Made by a program: the position numbers and the translations under genes | Part shown: positions 25,969 through 34,655 of the stretch, piece after piece | How the letters are laid out: each line of letters begins with the position of its first letter | How positions within the stretch are numbered: the first letter of the stretch is position 1 | Assembly (NCBI GenBank): GCA_033763395.1 | Contig: JANRKQ010000019.1 | Span: 1 to 64,000 of the forward strand | DNA length: 64,000 nt | Direction: 5' to 3' | Source: Xiheimicrobium sp033763395 | GTDB taxonomy: Bacteria > Myxococcota > Myxococcia > Myxococcales > Myxococcaceae | Notes under the pieces: model-generated | Seen by the model: only the letters and a program-made list of their open reading frames with translations | What the model was told of the DNA's origin: nothing | Databases searched by the model: none

Positions 25969-27120
25969 CTACGCGGGCGCCGGCACCGGTCGGCGCAAGC
26001 CGAGCACGGCGAGCAGCAGCGCCAGCGCCAGGAGCGGGACGCTGATCGACGTGAGCGCGCCAACCGACGCCCACGCGATGACCCGCCCGCCCGTCTCGGC
26101 GCCAGCCGCCTGGCCCACGTACATGCCCACGGTGTTGAGCGCGATGCCGACGGGGGCGAGCGCCGGCGCGACGCTCACCAGCCGCACCTGCTGGCCGCTG
26201 TTGATCGCGAAGCAGCCCAGGCCCCACCCGACGAGGCCCGCCACCGCGAGCGGCATCGAGGCTCCGGCGAGCAGCAGCACCGAGTGGCCCAGCGCCATGC
26301 TCGCGATCGACGCGACCACGACCGCGGTGGGGCCGATGCTGTCGAGCAGCCGCGCTGCCGTGACGTTGCCCGCGATGCCGGCCAGACCCACCACGGCCAG
26401 GAGCGCGCTCACGCCCGTCGTCTCGGAGCCGAGCACCGAGGTGAAGTACGGCGTCATGTACGAGAAGAGCGTGAACTGCGCCCACGCCTGAATGAAGGTG
26501 ACGAGCACCGTCATGAGGACGGGCCCGCTGCGCAGCAGCCGCCCCCACGCCGCCGCGTCGATGGGCGTGACGAAGAGGCCCGCGGGCAGCGTGGTGGCGA
26601 GGAGCGCCGTGCCTCCGAGCGCGGCGATGGCGACGGCGCCGAACACGGCACGGAACCCGAAGGCGGCGCTGACCTGGTTCGCCATCGGCAGGCCCAGCAC
26701 GGCGGCGCTCGACCACCCGAGGAAGACGGCCGCGATGGCGGCGCCCCGTCGCTCCGGCGGTACGAGGAGCCCCGCGACGCCGGCCGCCTGGGCCGTGAAG
26801 AGCCCCGCGCTCACCGCCGAGACGATTCGGGTCACCAGCAGCACCTCGTACGAGGGCGCGAACGCCGAGCCGGCATGGCCGAGCGCGAAGAGCGCCATGG
26901 TGGCGACGAGGAGGAGTCGTCGCTCCACCCGGCTCGTCACCGCCGCCAGCACGGGCGCGGTGAGGCAGATGGTGAGGGCGAAGGCCGCGACGAGCCGGCC
27001 CGCCGTGGGCACGTCGGTCTCGAAGGCTTTTGCGAGCCGCACCAACATGCCGGGGACGGCGAGGGTGCCAGTGCCAATGACGAAGTTGCCGAAGAAGAGG
27101 GTCGCCAGCCGCCGGTCCAC
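25969..27120 (-). CDS. MFS transporter, drug/sugar efflux (AraJ-like) type
   Basis: 383 residues from GTG 27120, with twelve hydrophobic segments and little else. The short loop after helix 2 (TSRVERRLLLV) and the PERRGAAIAAVFLGWSSAAVLGLP region in helix 5 fit the DHA1/AraJ-like branch of proton-coupled exporters. In the cytoplasmic membrane it would export a small molecule by proton antiport; no ligand can be read from sequence. It sits 194 bases upstream of the deiminase gene on the same strand, too far for certain co-transcription. Confidence 0.85.
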   Translation of the reverse strand: MDRRLATLFFGNFVIGTGTLAVPGMLVRLAKAFETDVPTAGRLVAAFALTICLTAPVLAAVTSRVERRLLLVATMALFALGHAGSAFAPSYEVLLVTRIVSAVSAGLFTAQAAGVAGLLVPPERRGAAIAAVFLGWSSAAVLGLPMANQVSAAFGFRAVFGAVAIAALGGTALLATTLPAGLFVTPIDAAAWGRLLRSGPVLMTVLVTFIQAWAQFTLFSYMTPYFTSVLGSETTGVSALLAVVGLAGIAGNVTAARLLDSIGPTAVVVASIASMALGHSVLLLAGASMPLAVAGLVGWGLGCFAINSGQQVRLVSVAPALAPVGIALNTVGMYVGQAAGAETGGRVIAWASVGALTSISVPLLALALLLAVLGLRRPVPAPA

Positions 27121-27242
27121 GCCCGCCCGTCCTAACGCGGGGGTGGTGGTGGCGCCGTGGCAATTCGTCAGCGACGCGAGCGGAGTCTGGTGCCCGGCGC
27201 TGAGCCCTGCGCCCGCCCTGGGGCGCGGTTAGCAACAGGCGC

Positions 27243-28595
27243 ATGGAGACCTTCGTCCAGCGAACCGAGATGCCCGCCACGCGTGAAGAGCTCTTCGCGT
27301 GGCACGAGCGGCCGGGCGCCTTCGAGCGGCTCAACCCACCCTTCGATCCCGTCGAGGTCGAGGAGCGCACGGGCGGGCTCGAGGTCGGCGCGCGCACCGT
27401 CATTCGCGCGAAGGTCGGCCCCGTGGCCCAGCGGTGGATCGCCGAGCACACGGCCTATGAGCCGGGCGCGCTCTTCCGCGACGAGATGCGGAGCGGGCCC
27501 TTCAAGACGTGGATTCACACGCACCGCTTCCTCGACGGCGCCTCGACCGGCCACAGCGTGCTCGAGGACGACATTCAGTACGAGCTGCCGATGGGCGCGC
27601 TGGGCTCGTTGTTCGGCGGCGGCTTCGCGCGGGGCAAGCTCGAGCGGGCCTTCGCCTATCGCCACGCGCTCACGAAGGCCGATCTCGATCGTCACGGCCA
27701 GTTCGCGGGAACGCAGCGCCTCACGGTGGCGGTGACGGGGGCGAGCGGGCTGCTGGCGTCGTCGCTCATTCCGTTCCTCACGACCGGCGGGCACACCGTG
27801 CGGCCCGTGAAGCGCAAGGGGCGCGAGCTCGATGCCTCGGCGCTCGATGGCGCCGACGCCGTGATTCACCTGGCCGGGGCGGGGGTGGCCGACGAGCGCT
27901 GGAGCCCCGAGCGCAAGAAGCTGCTCGTCGACAGCCGGGTCGCCTACACGCGGCAGCTCGTCGACGCGATGAAGCAGGCGAAGCGGCCGCCGCGCGCGCT
28001 CATCAGCGGGTCCGCGGTGGGCGTGTACGGCGATCGCGGAGACGCGGTGCTCGACGAGACGTCGGCGCCGGGCGACCGCTCCGACGTCGGGCCCGGCTTC
28101 CTCGCGGGGCTGTGTCTGGACTGGGAGGCCGAGGCGAAGGCCGCCGAGGCGCTGGGCGCGCGCGTCGTGCTCATGCGCATCGGCGTGGTGATGACGTCGC
28201 GGGGTGGGGCGCTCGCGAAGCTGCTCCCGCCGTTCAAGGCCGGCGCTGGAGGGCCGACCGGCCCGGGCACCCAGTGGATGAGCTGGATCTCCAGTGAGGA
28301 TCTCGTCGGCGCCTTCCACCACGCGCTGATGACGGACACGGTGTCGGGGGTGGTGAACGCGACGGCGCCCAACCCGGTGACCGCGAAGGAGTTCGCGAAG
28401 GTGCTCGGGCACGTGCTCTCGCGGCCGGCGATCGCCCCGGTGCCGGCGCTGGCCCTCAAGGCGATGTTCGGAGAGATGGCCGAGGCGACGATCCTGTCTG
28501 GTTCTCGCGTGCGCCCCACGGTGCTCGAGCGATCGGGCTTCTCGTTCCTGCACCCCACGCTCGAGTCGGCGCTGCGCTTCACCCTGGGCCGGTAG
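27243..28595 (+). CDS. SRPBCC domain fused to TIGR01777-type SDR epimerase
   Basis: 450 residues. Residues 1-155 form a START/SRPBCC cyclase-like domain (MPATREELFAWHERPGAFERL at its start, EDDIQYELPMGALG later). Residues ~158-450 are an atypical NAD(P)-binding Rossmann protein of the YfcH/TIGR01777 family: VAVTGASGLLASSLIPFL, VIHLAGAGVADERW, ALISGSAVGVYGDRG, and a C-terminal DUF1731-like tail (SRVRPTVLERSGFSF). The GxxGxxG pattern is GASGLLASS, with Ala at the last Gly position. The substrate is unknown; YfcH-type proteins in other bacteria are linked to envelope or cell-division phenotypes. It is divergent from the MFS gene. Confidence 0.88.
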   Translation: METFVQRTEMPATREELFAWHERPGAFERLNPPFDPVEVEERTGGLEVGARTVIRAKVGPVAQRWIAEHTAYEPGALFRDEMRSGPFKTWIHTHRFLDGASTGHSVLEDDIQYELPMGALGSLFGGGFARGKLERAFAYRHALTKADLDRHGQFAGTQRLTVAVTGASGLLASSLIPFLTTGGHTVRPVKRKGRELDASALDGADAVIHLAGAGVADERWSPERKKLLVDSRVAYTRQLVDAMKQAKRPPRALISGSAVGVYGDRGDAVLDETSAPGDRSDVGPGFLAGLCLDWEAEAKAAEALGARVVLMRIGVVMTSRGGALAKLLPPFKAGAGGPTGPGTQWMSWISSEDLVGAFHHALMTDTVSGVVNATAPNPVTAKEFAKVLGHVLSRPAIAPVPALALKAMFGEMAEATILSGSRVRPTVLERSGFSFLHPTLESALRFTLGR

Positions 28596-28621
28596 CCGAC
28601 GCCCCGGGCTATCGTCTCGTC

Positions 28622-28903
28622 ATGACGCGCCCCTGGGTGCTCCACGTCGCGCTCGTCGTGCTGCTGCTCCTCGCCGGGCTCGCGTTCGTCTGGAGTCGAA
28701 CCACCAACTCGACGGGCTTTGCGCTCGCGTTCGGCTTCTTCTACCTGCCGTTCGCCGTGGCCTACGCCGTGGGGTCGACCGTCCTCGCGCTGGCGTTCGC
28801 AGCAGCGCTGCCGTCGCGACCGCGCCTTGCCGTCGTCGCCGCGCACCCGTGTGCCCTGCTGCTGGGCTTCGGCGCGCTGCTGCTCATGGCGCGCCCGGGC
28901 TGA
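28622..28903 (+). CDS. small three-helix membrane protein, unknown
   Basis: 93 residues starting 27 bases after the epimerase-fusion stop, so likely in the same transcript. Three hydrophobic spans are evident (residues ~8-24, 34-54 and 68-90) with short polar links (SRTTNSTG, PSRPRL). No Cys pair or charged motif suggests an enzyme. It ends four bases before the convergent lipoprotein gene. Length and hydrophobic pattern support a real gene, but the ribosome binding site is weak. Confidence 0.6.
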   Translation: MTRPWVLHVALVVLLLLAGLAFVWSRTTNSTGFALAFGFFYLPFAVAYAVGSTVLALAFAAALPSRPRLAVVAAHPCALLLGFGALLLMARPG

Positions 28904-28907
28904 CGAC

Positions 28908-30926
28908 TCAGGAGCACCCGCCGTCGGGGTTCGCGGGCGGGCTGTAGACGGCGTTCGGGTTCAAGTTGCACGGCGTCAGGCTGCGCAGGAACACCACGCC
29001 GAGCCCGCCGCCGCCGCCGCCACCGATCGTCACGGTGTTCTGGCCGCCGGTGGCGCCCCTCGTTCCCGCCGCGCCGTCGCCGCCGCCTCCACCACCAAGC
29101 GCCATGCCGCTCCCGCCGGCCGCGGGCATCGTCGTGGCCAGCGCTCCCGTGGCGCCGGTCTGTCCACTGGCGCCGAGCGCGGCACCTTCGCCACCGCCCC
29201 CACCATTCGCCGTCAGCGCGCCGCCTGACATCGTCAACGCGCTCGCTTCGAGGACCAGCAGGCCTCCAGAGCCGCCGCCGTTCCCGGCGCTGGCCAGCCG
29301 CGTGATGGTGCCGTTGACGCCGCCCGCGCCACCTCGCCCGGGCGCGGCGATCGTTCCGCTGATCGTCATCGTGCCCGCTGCGGAGATCTGGAACCCACCA
29401 CCTCCGCGCGCTGGCGCGTTCGTCTGATCGCCTCCGCGGCCGCCGCGACAGCCTCCACGCAGCGGCGAGGGGCCGAGGTTCGAGTCGATGGCCGGGGCGG
29501 TGCCGCCGCTCGTGAAGCTCCCGGTGCCTCCGGAGCCGCCCACGGTCGAGAAGCTGCCTCCCGCGCCGCCACCGTTGCCCGTCAGGCTCGCCTCGCCGTC
29601 GGCCGACGAGCCGGCGCAGAGTCGATCTCCTGCCTCGGCGACGATGGTGCCGGTGATGCTGACGTCACCGAACACGCCGAAGATGACGGGCTTGTCGCCC
29701 ATCAGCTTGAGCCCACCGTCCGAGGTGAGGGAGAGCCCGGTGAGCGACACCAGCAACGCCTCGCCGCCGCCGTCCTGCCGAATGAGGGTCGCCTCGTACG
29801 GCTGGCCGTTGCACCAGTTCGTCGGGCGGTTCACGGAAGGACCCGTGGTGTCGATGATCGTCTCGCCGCAATCGAGGACGGTGGGCCCCGGCGGTGGCGC
29901 ACGCAGCTGCACGACGTCGAAGTTGCTGGGCGGGTAGGGGAAGCGCGGCAGGCAGTCTCCCGCGAGGGAGCACACGCCGCCATCGCACGACGTGCCCGCG
30001 TCGAGCGGCGCGTAGAGGCAGGTCCCCCCGTCACCGCACTGGCTGGTGAAGACCGCGCACGCGCGGGGCGCGCACACCACCCGATTGCCGGCACAGGCCC
30101 CCTCATCGGAGCAGCGATCGTCGACCGTGCAGGCCTCTCCGTCGTCGCAGCCGGCGTCCGGCGTGATGGCGTACACGCAGCCACCATCGGCGCAGGCGCC
30201 CGCGGCCGACCGGCAGACCTGAGCCGTGTTCAAGGGGCAGGTGCGCGGGGTGCCTTCACACCCGCCGTCGGCCTGGCAGGCGTCGTTGACGGTGCAGGCA
30301 TCGGCGTCGGAGCAGGTGTTGCCGGTCGACACGGTGTACGCGCACCCACCGTCGCTCGGCACGCAGGCGCCCGCGGTGAGGAAACACGTCGTGGGCGGCG
30401 CGCCGCACTGGCGCACTGAGGCGCTCTGACAGATCCCGCTCGAGCAGCGCGGCTCGATGAGGCACTGATTGGTCGCGGTGCACGGCTGCGAGGCGCAGTC
30501 CGGGTCGGCGCAGTCGAGCAGGCCGTCTCGGTCGTCGTCGATCGCGTCGGCGCAGCGCGTCTCCGTTCGAGGGGTGCGCACCGAGACACGCAGGCGCACC
30601 TCGGCAATGCGGCCGTCTTCGAAGGTGCCGGGCGCGAAGTCGCTCTCTTCGTTCGCGCGCTGGGTGCACCGCTCGTCGAGGAAGCCGAGGGCGCGGACCC
30701 GAATGGTCTCAGGCAGGTCTCCCTGTGGAATGCCCGCCGTCAGCGGCGTCTTGCCGGTGAGGACGAGGGGGTCGCTGAAGCGGGAGCTGCCAGACTCGAT
30801 CTCGACCTGCAGGCACTTCGAGGTGAGCCCCGGGTCGAGCTCGATGACGACCAGCAGGCCACGCTCGAGGCGTGAGCCGGGACAGGCGGCGAGCACGAGG
30901 GCCGACGCGAGGGCCAGGCGCTTCAT
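28908..30926 (-). CDS. Cys-rich and Gly-rich surface lipoprotein
   Basis: 672 residues. Signal MKRLALASALVLAAC gives lipidated Cys15. The first ~110 residues resemble a beta domain of envelope lipoproteins. Residues ~120-340 hold a Cys-rich array of about seven short modules alternating CxxxxxC and DGG phrases (CADAIDDDRDGLLDCADPDC, CSDADACTVNDACQADGGC), like the EGF/thrombospondin-3-like calcium-binding repeats common in myxobacteria. The C-terminal ~300 residues are a Gly-rich beta-helix-like region (GGGAGGSFSTVGGSGGTG, GGGGGGDGAAGTRG). Its start overlaps the stop of the NAPE-PLD-like gene as ATGA. It is probably a surface protein held by disulfides and calcium; no enzymatic motif is visible. 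Confidence 0.82.
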   Translation of the reverse strand: MKRLALASALVLAACPGSRLERGLLVVIELDPGLTSKCLQVEIESGSSRFSDPLVLTGKTPLTAGIPQGDLPETIRVRALGFLDERCTQRANEESDFAPGTFEDGRIAEVRLRVSVRTPRTETRCADAIDDDRDGLLDCADPDCASQPCTATNQCLIEPRCSSGICQSASVRQCGAPPTTCFLTAGACVPSDGGCAYTVSTGNTCSDADACTVNDACQADGGCEGTPRTCPLNTAQVCRSAAGACADGGCVYAITPDAGCDDGEACTVDDRCSDEGACAGNRVVCAPRACAVFTSQCGDGGTCLYAPLDAGTSCDGGVCSLAGDCLPRFPYPPSNFDVVQLRAPPPGPTVLDCGETIIDTTGPSVNRPTNWCNGQPYEATLIRQDGGGEALLVSLTGLSLTSDGGLKLMGDKPVIFGVFGDVSITGTIVAEAGDRLCAGSSADGEASLTGNGGGAGGSFSTVGGSGGTGSFTSGGTAPAIDSNLGPSPLRGGCRGGRGGDQTNAPARGGGGFQISAAGTMTISGTIAAPGRGGAGGVNGTITRLASAGNGGGSGGLLVLEASALTMSGGALTANGGGGGEGAALGASGQTGATGALATTMPAAGGSGMALGGGGGGDGAAGTRGATGGQNTVTIGGGGGGGLGVVFLRSLTPCNLNPNAVYSPPANPDGGCS

Positions 30927-32011
30927 GGCGCGCGCTCCGGAACGGCGGTGCCTTCTCCGAAGCCGAGCACGCGGAAGGGCGCCGGAGTGGTGAGCAGGGC
31001 CGTCTTCAGGGCCTCGACGGGCTCGTCTTCACCGTCATCGGCGAGGCTGAAGGTGCCGAAGTGCATGGGGACCGCGAGGGTGGCGTCGAGATCGAGAGCG
31101 GCCTGCACGGCCTGCTTCGGAGACATGTGCACGGGGGCCATGAACCACTCGGGCCGGTAGGCGCCGATGGGCACGACGGCGAGGCGCATGGGGCCCAGCC
31201 GCCGGGCGATCTCGGCGAAGTGCGGGCCGTAGCCGGTGTCGCCGCCGAAGTACGCGCGGCCCTTCGCACCCGAGAGCACCCACGCGCTCCAGAGCGTACC
31301 GTTCGCGTCGGTGAGGCCGCGGTTCGAGAAGTGCTGGTTGGGCACCGACGTCACGGTGACGTCGCCGACCGTGCGCGAGTCCCACCAGTCGAGCTCGATC
31401 GACTCGATGCCCTTCGAGGCGAGGAAGGCGCGGTTGCCGAGGCCGGCAAAGATCTGCACGCGGGGCCACGTGTCAGAGATGCGCTTGAGCGTGGGGACGT
31501 CGAGGTGATCGTAGTGGTTGTGCGAGAGCACCACGGCGTCGATGCGGGGCAGGTCTTCGAAGCGGATGCCCGGCGGGCGAACGCGCTCAGGGCCGGCGAT
31601 GTCGGTGGGGCTGCAGCGCCGCGAGTACATCGGGTCGGTGAGCACGTTGACGCCGTCGAGCTGAATGAGCGTGGTGGCGTGGTTGATGAACGTGACGTGC
31701 ATGGCGCCAGGCGCCGCGTCGCGCGGAGGCGGTGGGCCGAAGGGCTCGTCGCGGTACGGCTTCCAGGGGCCCTTCTCGCGGGTCGACTGCCACTTGATGA
31801 AGTTCTGCAGGCCCTCGAGCGAGCCGAAGCCGCCCACCATGGGTGGGCCGTTGGGCGTGAAGAACTTCTCGCCGTCGAAGTGATCGGTCGACTTGCCGCT
31901 CCAGCGCGGGGCCGAGAGCGCGCAGCCGACGGCGGTGAGCGACGTGGGGACCACGACGAGGACGACGAGCAGTCCGAGCAGGAGGCGGCGACGGGACGGC
32001 ATGCGGCGCAT
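30923..32011 (-). CDS. NAPE-PLD/UlaG-like metallo-beta-lactamase-fold hydrolase
   Basis: 362 residues if started at ATG 32011; a GTG at 32041 and an ATG at 32002 are also in frame, and none has a clear ribosome binding site. The N-terminus (RRRLLLGLLVVLVVVPTSL) is a membrane anchor or signal. Metal-binding residues follow the family pattern: ITFINHATTLIQ-like opening (TFINHATTLIQLDG), LSHNHYDHLD, VPNQHFSNRG, YFGGDTGYGP and VPMHFGTF. This subfamily contains N-acyl-phosphatidylethanolamine phospholipase D as well as uncharacterised bacterial hydrolases. It precedes and overlaps (ATGA) the Cys/Gly-rich lipoprotein and is divergent from the AGPS-like operon, so a lipid substrate is attractive but unproven. 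Confidence 0.85.
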   Translation of the reverse strand: MRRMPSRRRLLLGLLVVLVVVPTSLTAVGCALSAPRWSGKSTDHFDGEKFFTPNGPPMVGGFGSLEGLQNFIKWQSTREKGPWKPYRDEPFGPPPPRDAAPGAMHVTFINHATTLIQLDGVNVLTDPMYSRRCSPTDIAGPERVRPPGIRFEDLPRIDAVVLSHNHYDHLDVPTLKRISDTWPRVQIFAGLGNRAFLASKGIESIELDWWDSRTVGDVTVTSVPNQHFSNRGLTDANGTLWSAWVLSGAKGRAYFGGDTGYGPHFAEIARRLGPMRLAVVPIGAYRPEWFMAPVHMSPKQAVQAALDLDATLAVPMHFGTFSLADDGEDEPVEALKTALLTTPAPFRVLGFGEGTAVPERAP

Positions 32012-32139
32012 GTAGGCGAGGAGCGAGCAGAGCGCCAACACCGAGCAGGACGGTCGGCCAGCGAGGACAGGATTGGCGCCGGGCCGAGACGCAGGAATCC
32101 GCCGACTCTCGCGCCCGAGCGTGTAGAACGCCCCTCGTC

Positions 32140-33693
32140 GTGATCGCGACCGTCGACGTCCACGCGCTCCCGCCGGCTCGCCGGGAGGTCCTCGCTGCCG
32201 AGCGCGACCTCTCGGCCGCCGTGTCGGGCCGGTTCTCGACCCGCTCCCTCGACCGGCTCTCGTACGCGCGCGATCTCTGGCCGCTCGCGCTCGTGTGGAT
32301 TCGGGAGGGCCGCATTCCGCCGCCGCCCGACGCCATCGTGTGGCCCGGCGCTGACGACGAAGTGGCCGCGCTCATCATGCGCGCGCGAGAGCACCGGCTC
32401 CCGGTCATCCCTTTCGGCGCGGGCTCCGGCGTCTGTGGCGGCACCGTCGCCGTGCGCGGAGGCCTCGCGCTCGATCTGAAGCGGTTCGATCGCATCGGGC
32501 CCGTCGACCCGCGCGCGCGCACGGTCGAGGTCGGCGCCGGTGTGCTCGGAGAGACCCTCGAGCGCCGCCTCGAAGCCCGCGGGTGGACCCTCGGCCACTT
32601 CCCGTCGTCGATCGCGACCTCGACCGTCGGTGGCTGGCTCGCGGCGCGCTCCGCCGGCCAATGCTCGAGCCGCTACGGGAAGATCGAAGACATGGTGCTC
32701 TCGGTGCGCGGCGTCTTCGGCACCGGCGAACGCTTCACCACACCCGAGCGCCCGTTCGCGGGCCCCGACCTCGCGCAGCTCCTGCTCGGCTCCGAGGGCA
32801 CCCTCTGCGCCTTCACCAGCGCGGTGCTCCGGGTGCATCCGCGTCCCGAGGCTCGCTTCCTCCGCGCGTTCGATTTTCCCTCGGTCGAGGTCGGCCTCGA
32901 GGCCATTCGTCGCCTCTTCCGCGAGGGCCTGCGGCCCGCCGTCGTGCGCCTGTACGATCCCTTCGACACGGCCTTCGTCGGACGCTCGAACGACGCGGCT
33001 GGCTCACCCACGCCCCCGTCGCGGCGTGATGCCCTCGGGGCGAGCGTCGTCCCGGCCTTCCTCCGCACGCTCGCCGCCCAGACGCTCGGCCGCCCGCGCC
33101 TGGTGAACCCGCTGGCGCACCTCGCGCGCCGGGCCCGGCTCGTCCTCATGTTCGAAGGCGAGGCGAAGGCGTGCGAGGCCGACGACGCCGCGGCCGCCGC
33201 GAGCTGCCGCCTCTTCCGCGGCACCGACCTCGGCGAAAGCCCCGCGCGCCACTGGTACCAGAATCGCTACGCCGTGAACTTCAAGCTCCCCAGGCTGATG
33301 GAGGCCGGCACCTTCGTCGACACCTTCGAGTGCTCCGCGCCGTGGGACCGCGTGCTCGACGTCTACGAGCGGGTGCGCGCCGCGGCCTCGGCCCACGCGC
33401 TGGTGCTCTGCCACTTCAGCCACGCCTACGCCGACGGCTGTTCGCTCTACTTCAGCTTCGTCGGCGCTGCGTCGGACGCCCAGGCGACCGAGGCGCGCTA
33501 CCAACGCCTGTGGCGTAACGCGCTGGGCGCGGCCCTCAGCGCTGGCGCGAACGTCAGCCACCACCACGGCATCGGGCTGCTCAAGGCGCGCGAGTACCAG
33601 GACTCGCTCGGCGAGGGCCGCCACGTGCTCGCCGCGCTCAAGCGCCACCTCGATCCCGACGGGATCATGAACCCCGGGAAGCTCGGCCTGTGA
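32140..33693 (+). CDS. alkylglycerone-phosphate-synthase-like FAD enzyme
   Basis: 517 residues from GTG 32140. The FAD-binding PCMH/VAO fold shows in PFGAGSGVCGGTVAVRGG, TVEVGAGVLGETLE, LGHFPSSIATSTVGGWLA and RSAGQCSSRYGKIEDMVL. Two C-terminal segments point to the AGPS branch over simple glycolate or lactate oxidases: HFSHAYADGCSLYFSF, and the triple histidine of GANVSHHHGIGLL, which in peroxisomal AGPS lies in the active site. AGPS exchanges the acyl chain of acyl-DHAP for a fatty alcohol, making the ether bond of ether lipids; Myxococcus xanthus is known to make such lipids. It is the first gene of a four-gene operon; its stop overlaps the next start as GTGA. A lactate/glycolate-type dehydrogenase is the alternative. 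Confidence 0.8.
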   Translation: MIATVDVHALPPARREVLAAERDLSAAVSGRFSTRSLDRLSYARDLWPLALVWIREGRIPPPPDAIVWPGADDEVAALIMRAREHRLPVIPFGAGSGVCGGTVAVRGGLALDLKRFDRIGPVDPRARTVEVGAGVLGETLERRLEARGWTLGHFPSSIATSTVGGWLAARSAGQCSSRYGKIEDMVLSVRGVFGTGERFTTPERPFAGPDLAQLLLGSEGTLCAFTSAVLRVHPRPEARFLRAFDFPSVEVGLEAIRRLFREGLRPAVVRLYDPFDTAFVGRSNDAAGSPTPPSRRDALGASVVPAFLRTLAAQTLGRPRLVNPLAHLARRARLVLMFEGEAKACEADDAAAAASCRLFRGTDLGESPARHWYQNRYAVNFKLPRLMEAGTFVDTFECSAPWDRVLDVYERVRAAASAHALVLCHFSHAYADGCSLYFSFVGAASDAQATEARYQRLWRNALGAALSAGANVSHHHGIGLLKAREYQDSLGEGRHVLAALKRHLDPDGIMNPGKLGL

Positions 33694-34655
33694 GCGCGCT
33701 CGAGCAGGCCCTTGGTGCGATGGGACGCCGCGAGGGCGATCGGCTCGTCGCCATGCCCCGGTCGGAGCGGGAGCTCGCCCAGCTCTTCGCCATTCTCGTG
33801 GGTCAGCGTGGGCTCCTCGGCCGAGACGTGCACCTCGACCGCGCCCGACTCGATCGGCTCGGCGCCGTCGACGATCGGTCGATGACCATCGACGCCGCGG
33901 CGGGCGTTCCCGTGCGAGACGTCGAGGCGCGCGCCAACGCCCACCGCCTCACGCTCGGCCCGCTGGCGCCTTCGGCCTGGGAGCTGTCGGTGGGCGCCCT
34001 CATCGAACACCCCGGCCATGCCTTCCGCGCCGTCGTCCCCGGAAGGCTCGAGCCCCTCGCCGCGCGCATCGTCGCGGTGCTGGCGCAGGGGCACGTCATC
34101 ACGTCGGCGCCCGGGCCGCGCCATGCCTCCGGTCCAGACCTCGCCAGCCTCGTCATCGGCGCTGGTGGCGCCGTCGGGCTCGTCACCCAGGCCACGCTGC
34201 GCCTCGAGCCCCTGCCCGCCGTCGAGGAGCGCCGCACCTCCTCCTTCTCGACCCACGCGCAGGCCATCGAAGCGTTGCGGGAGGCCCTCTCGGCGGGCCT
34301 GGTTCCGGCCCGGGTGGTGCTGCGCGCGCGCGCTGGGCGAATCATCGTCGAGACGACGAGCCGGGGCCCCGCTTCGCATGTCGATCGCCAGCTCGCCGTG
34401 CTCACGCGCGTCGTCGAGCGCACCCAGGGGCGCGTCGAGGGTGCGGGCCGTGAGGCCGAGGTCGACGGCACCGAGCACGAAGCCACGTGGGACGACGTCG
34501 CCAGCGCGTTGGCCATCGGTGCGTCGGTCGAGCTCTTCCGCATCTCGTTGTCCACCGTGCTCGCGCGCGGGGTGCGGGCACCCGACGCACCGCGGTCGGC
34601 CACGCGGCTGTCGACGCTGCTCGATCCGTCGAGCATTCTCTCGGGCGAACGATGA
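33690..34655 (+). CDS. GlcE-like FAD-binding subunit
   Basis: 321 residues from GTG 33690, overlapping the previous stop. It resembles a shortened VAO-fold FAD-binding domain: MTIDAAAGVPVRDVEARANA, GPDLASLVIGAGGAVGLVTQ, and no C-terminal substrate cap with catalytic histidines. In glycolate oxidase GlcE has this form and works with GlcD and GlcF; by analogy this protein should pair with the AGPS-like flavoprotein and the Fe-S subunit next door. The usual GxGSx FAD loop is hard to see, so flavin binding may be weak or lost. It ends in an ATGA overlap with the GlcF-like gene. Confidence 0.75.
   Translation: MSALEQALGAMGRREGDRLVAMPRSERELAQLFAILVGQRGLLGRDVHLDRARLDRLGAVDDRSMTIDAAAGVPVRDVEARANAHRLTLGPLAPSAWELSVGALIEHPGHAFRAVVPGRLEPLAARIVAVLAQGHVITSAPGPRHASGPDLASLVIGAGGAVGLVTQATLRLEPLPAVEERRTSSFSTHAQAIEALREALSAGLVPARVVLRARAGRIIVETTSRGPASHVDRQLAVLTRVVERTQGRVEGAGREAEVDGTEHEATWDDVASALAIGASVELFRISLSTVLARGVRAPDAPRSATRLSTLLDPSSILSGER

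Noticed and set aside
26284..27135. 283-codon plus-strand frame opposite the MFS gene
   Set aside because: Extreme Arg/Glu/His/Gly composition and antisense position to a twelve-helix transporter.
25775..27451. N-terminal extension of the deiminase frame to 27451
   Set aside because: The extension is the MFS gene read in a wrong frame; the real lipoprotein start is at 25774.
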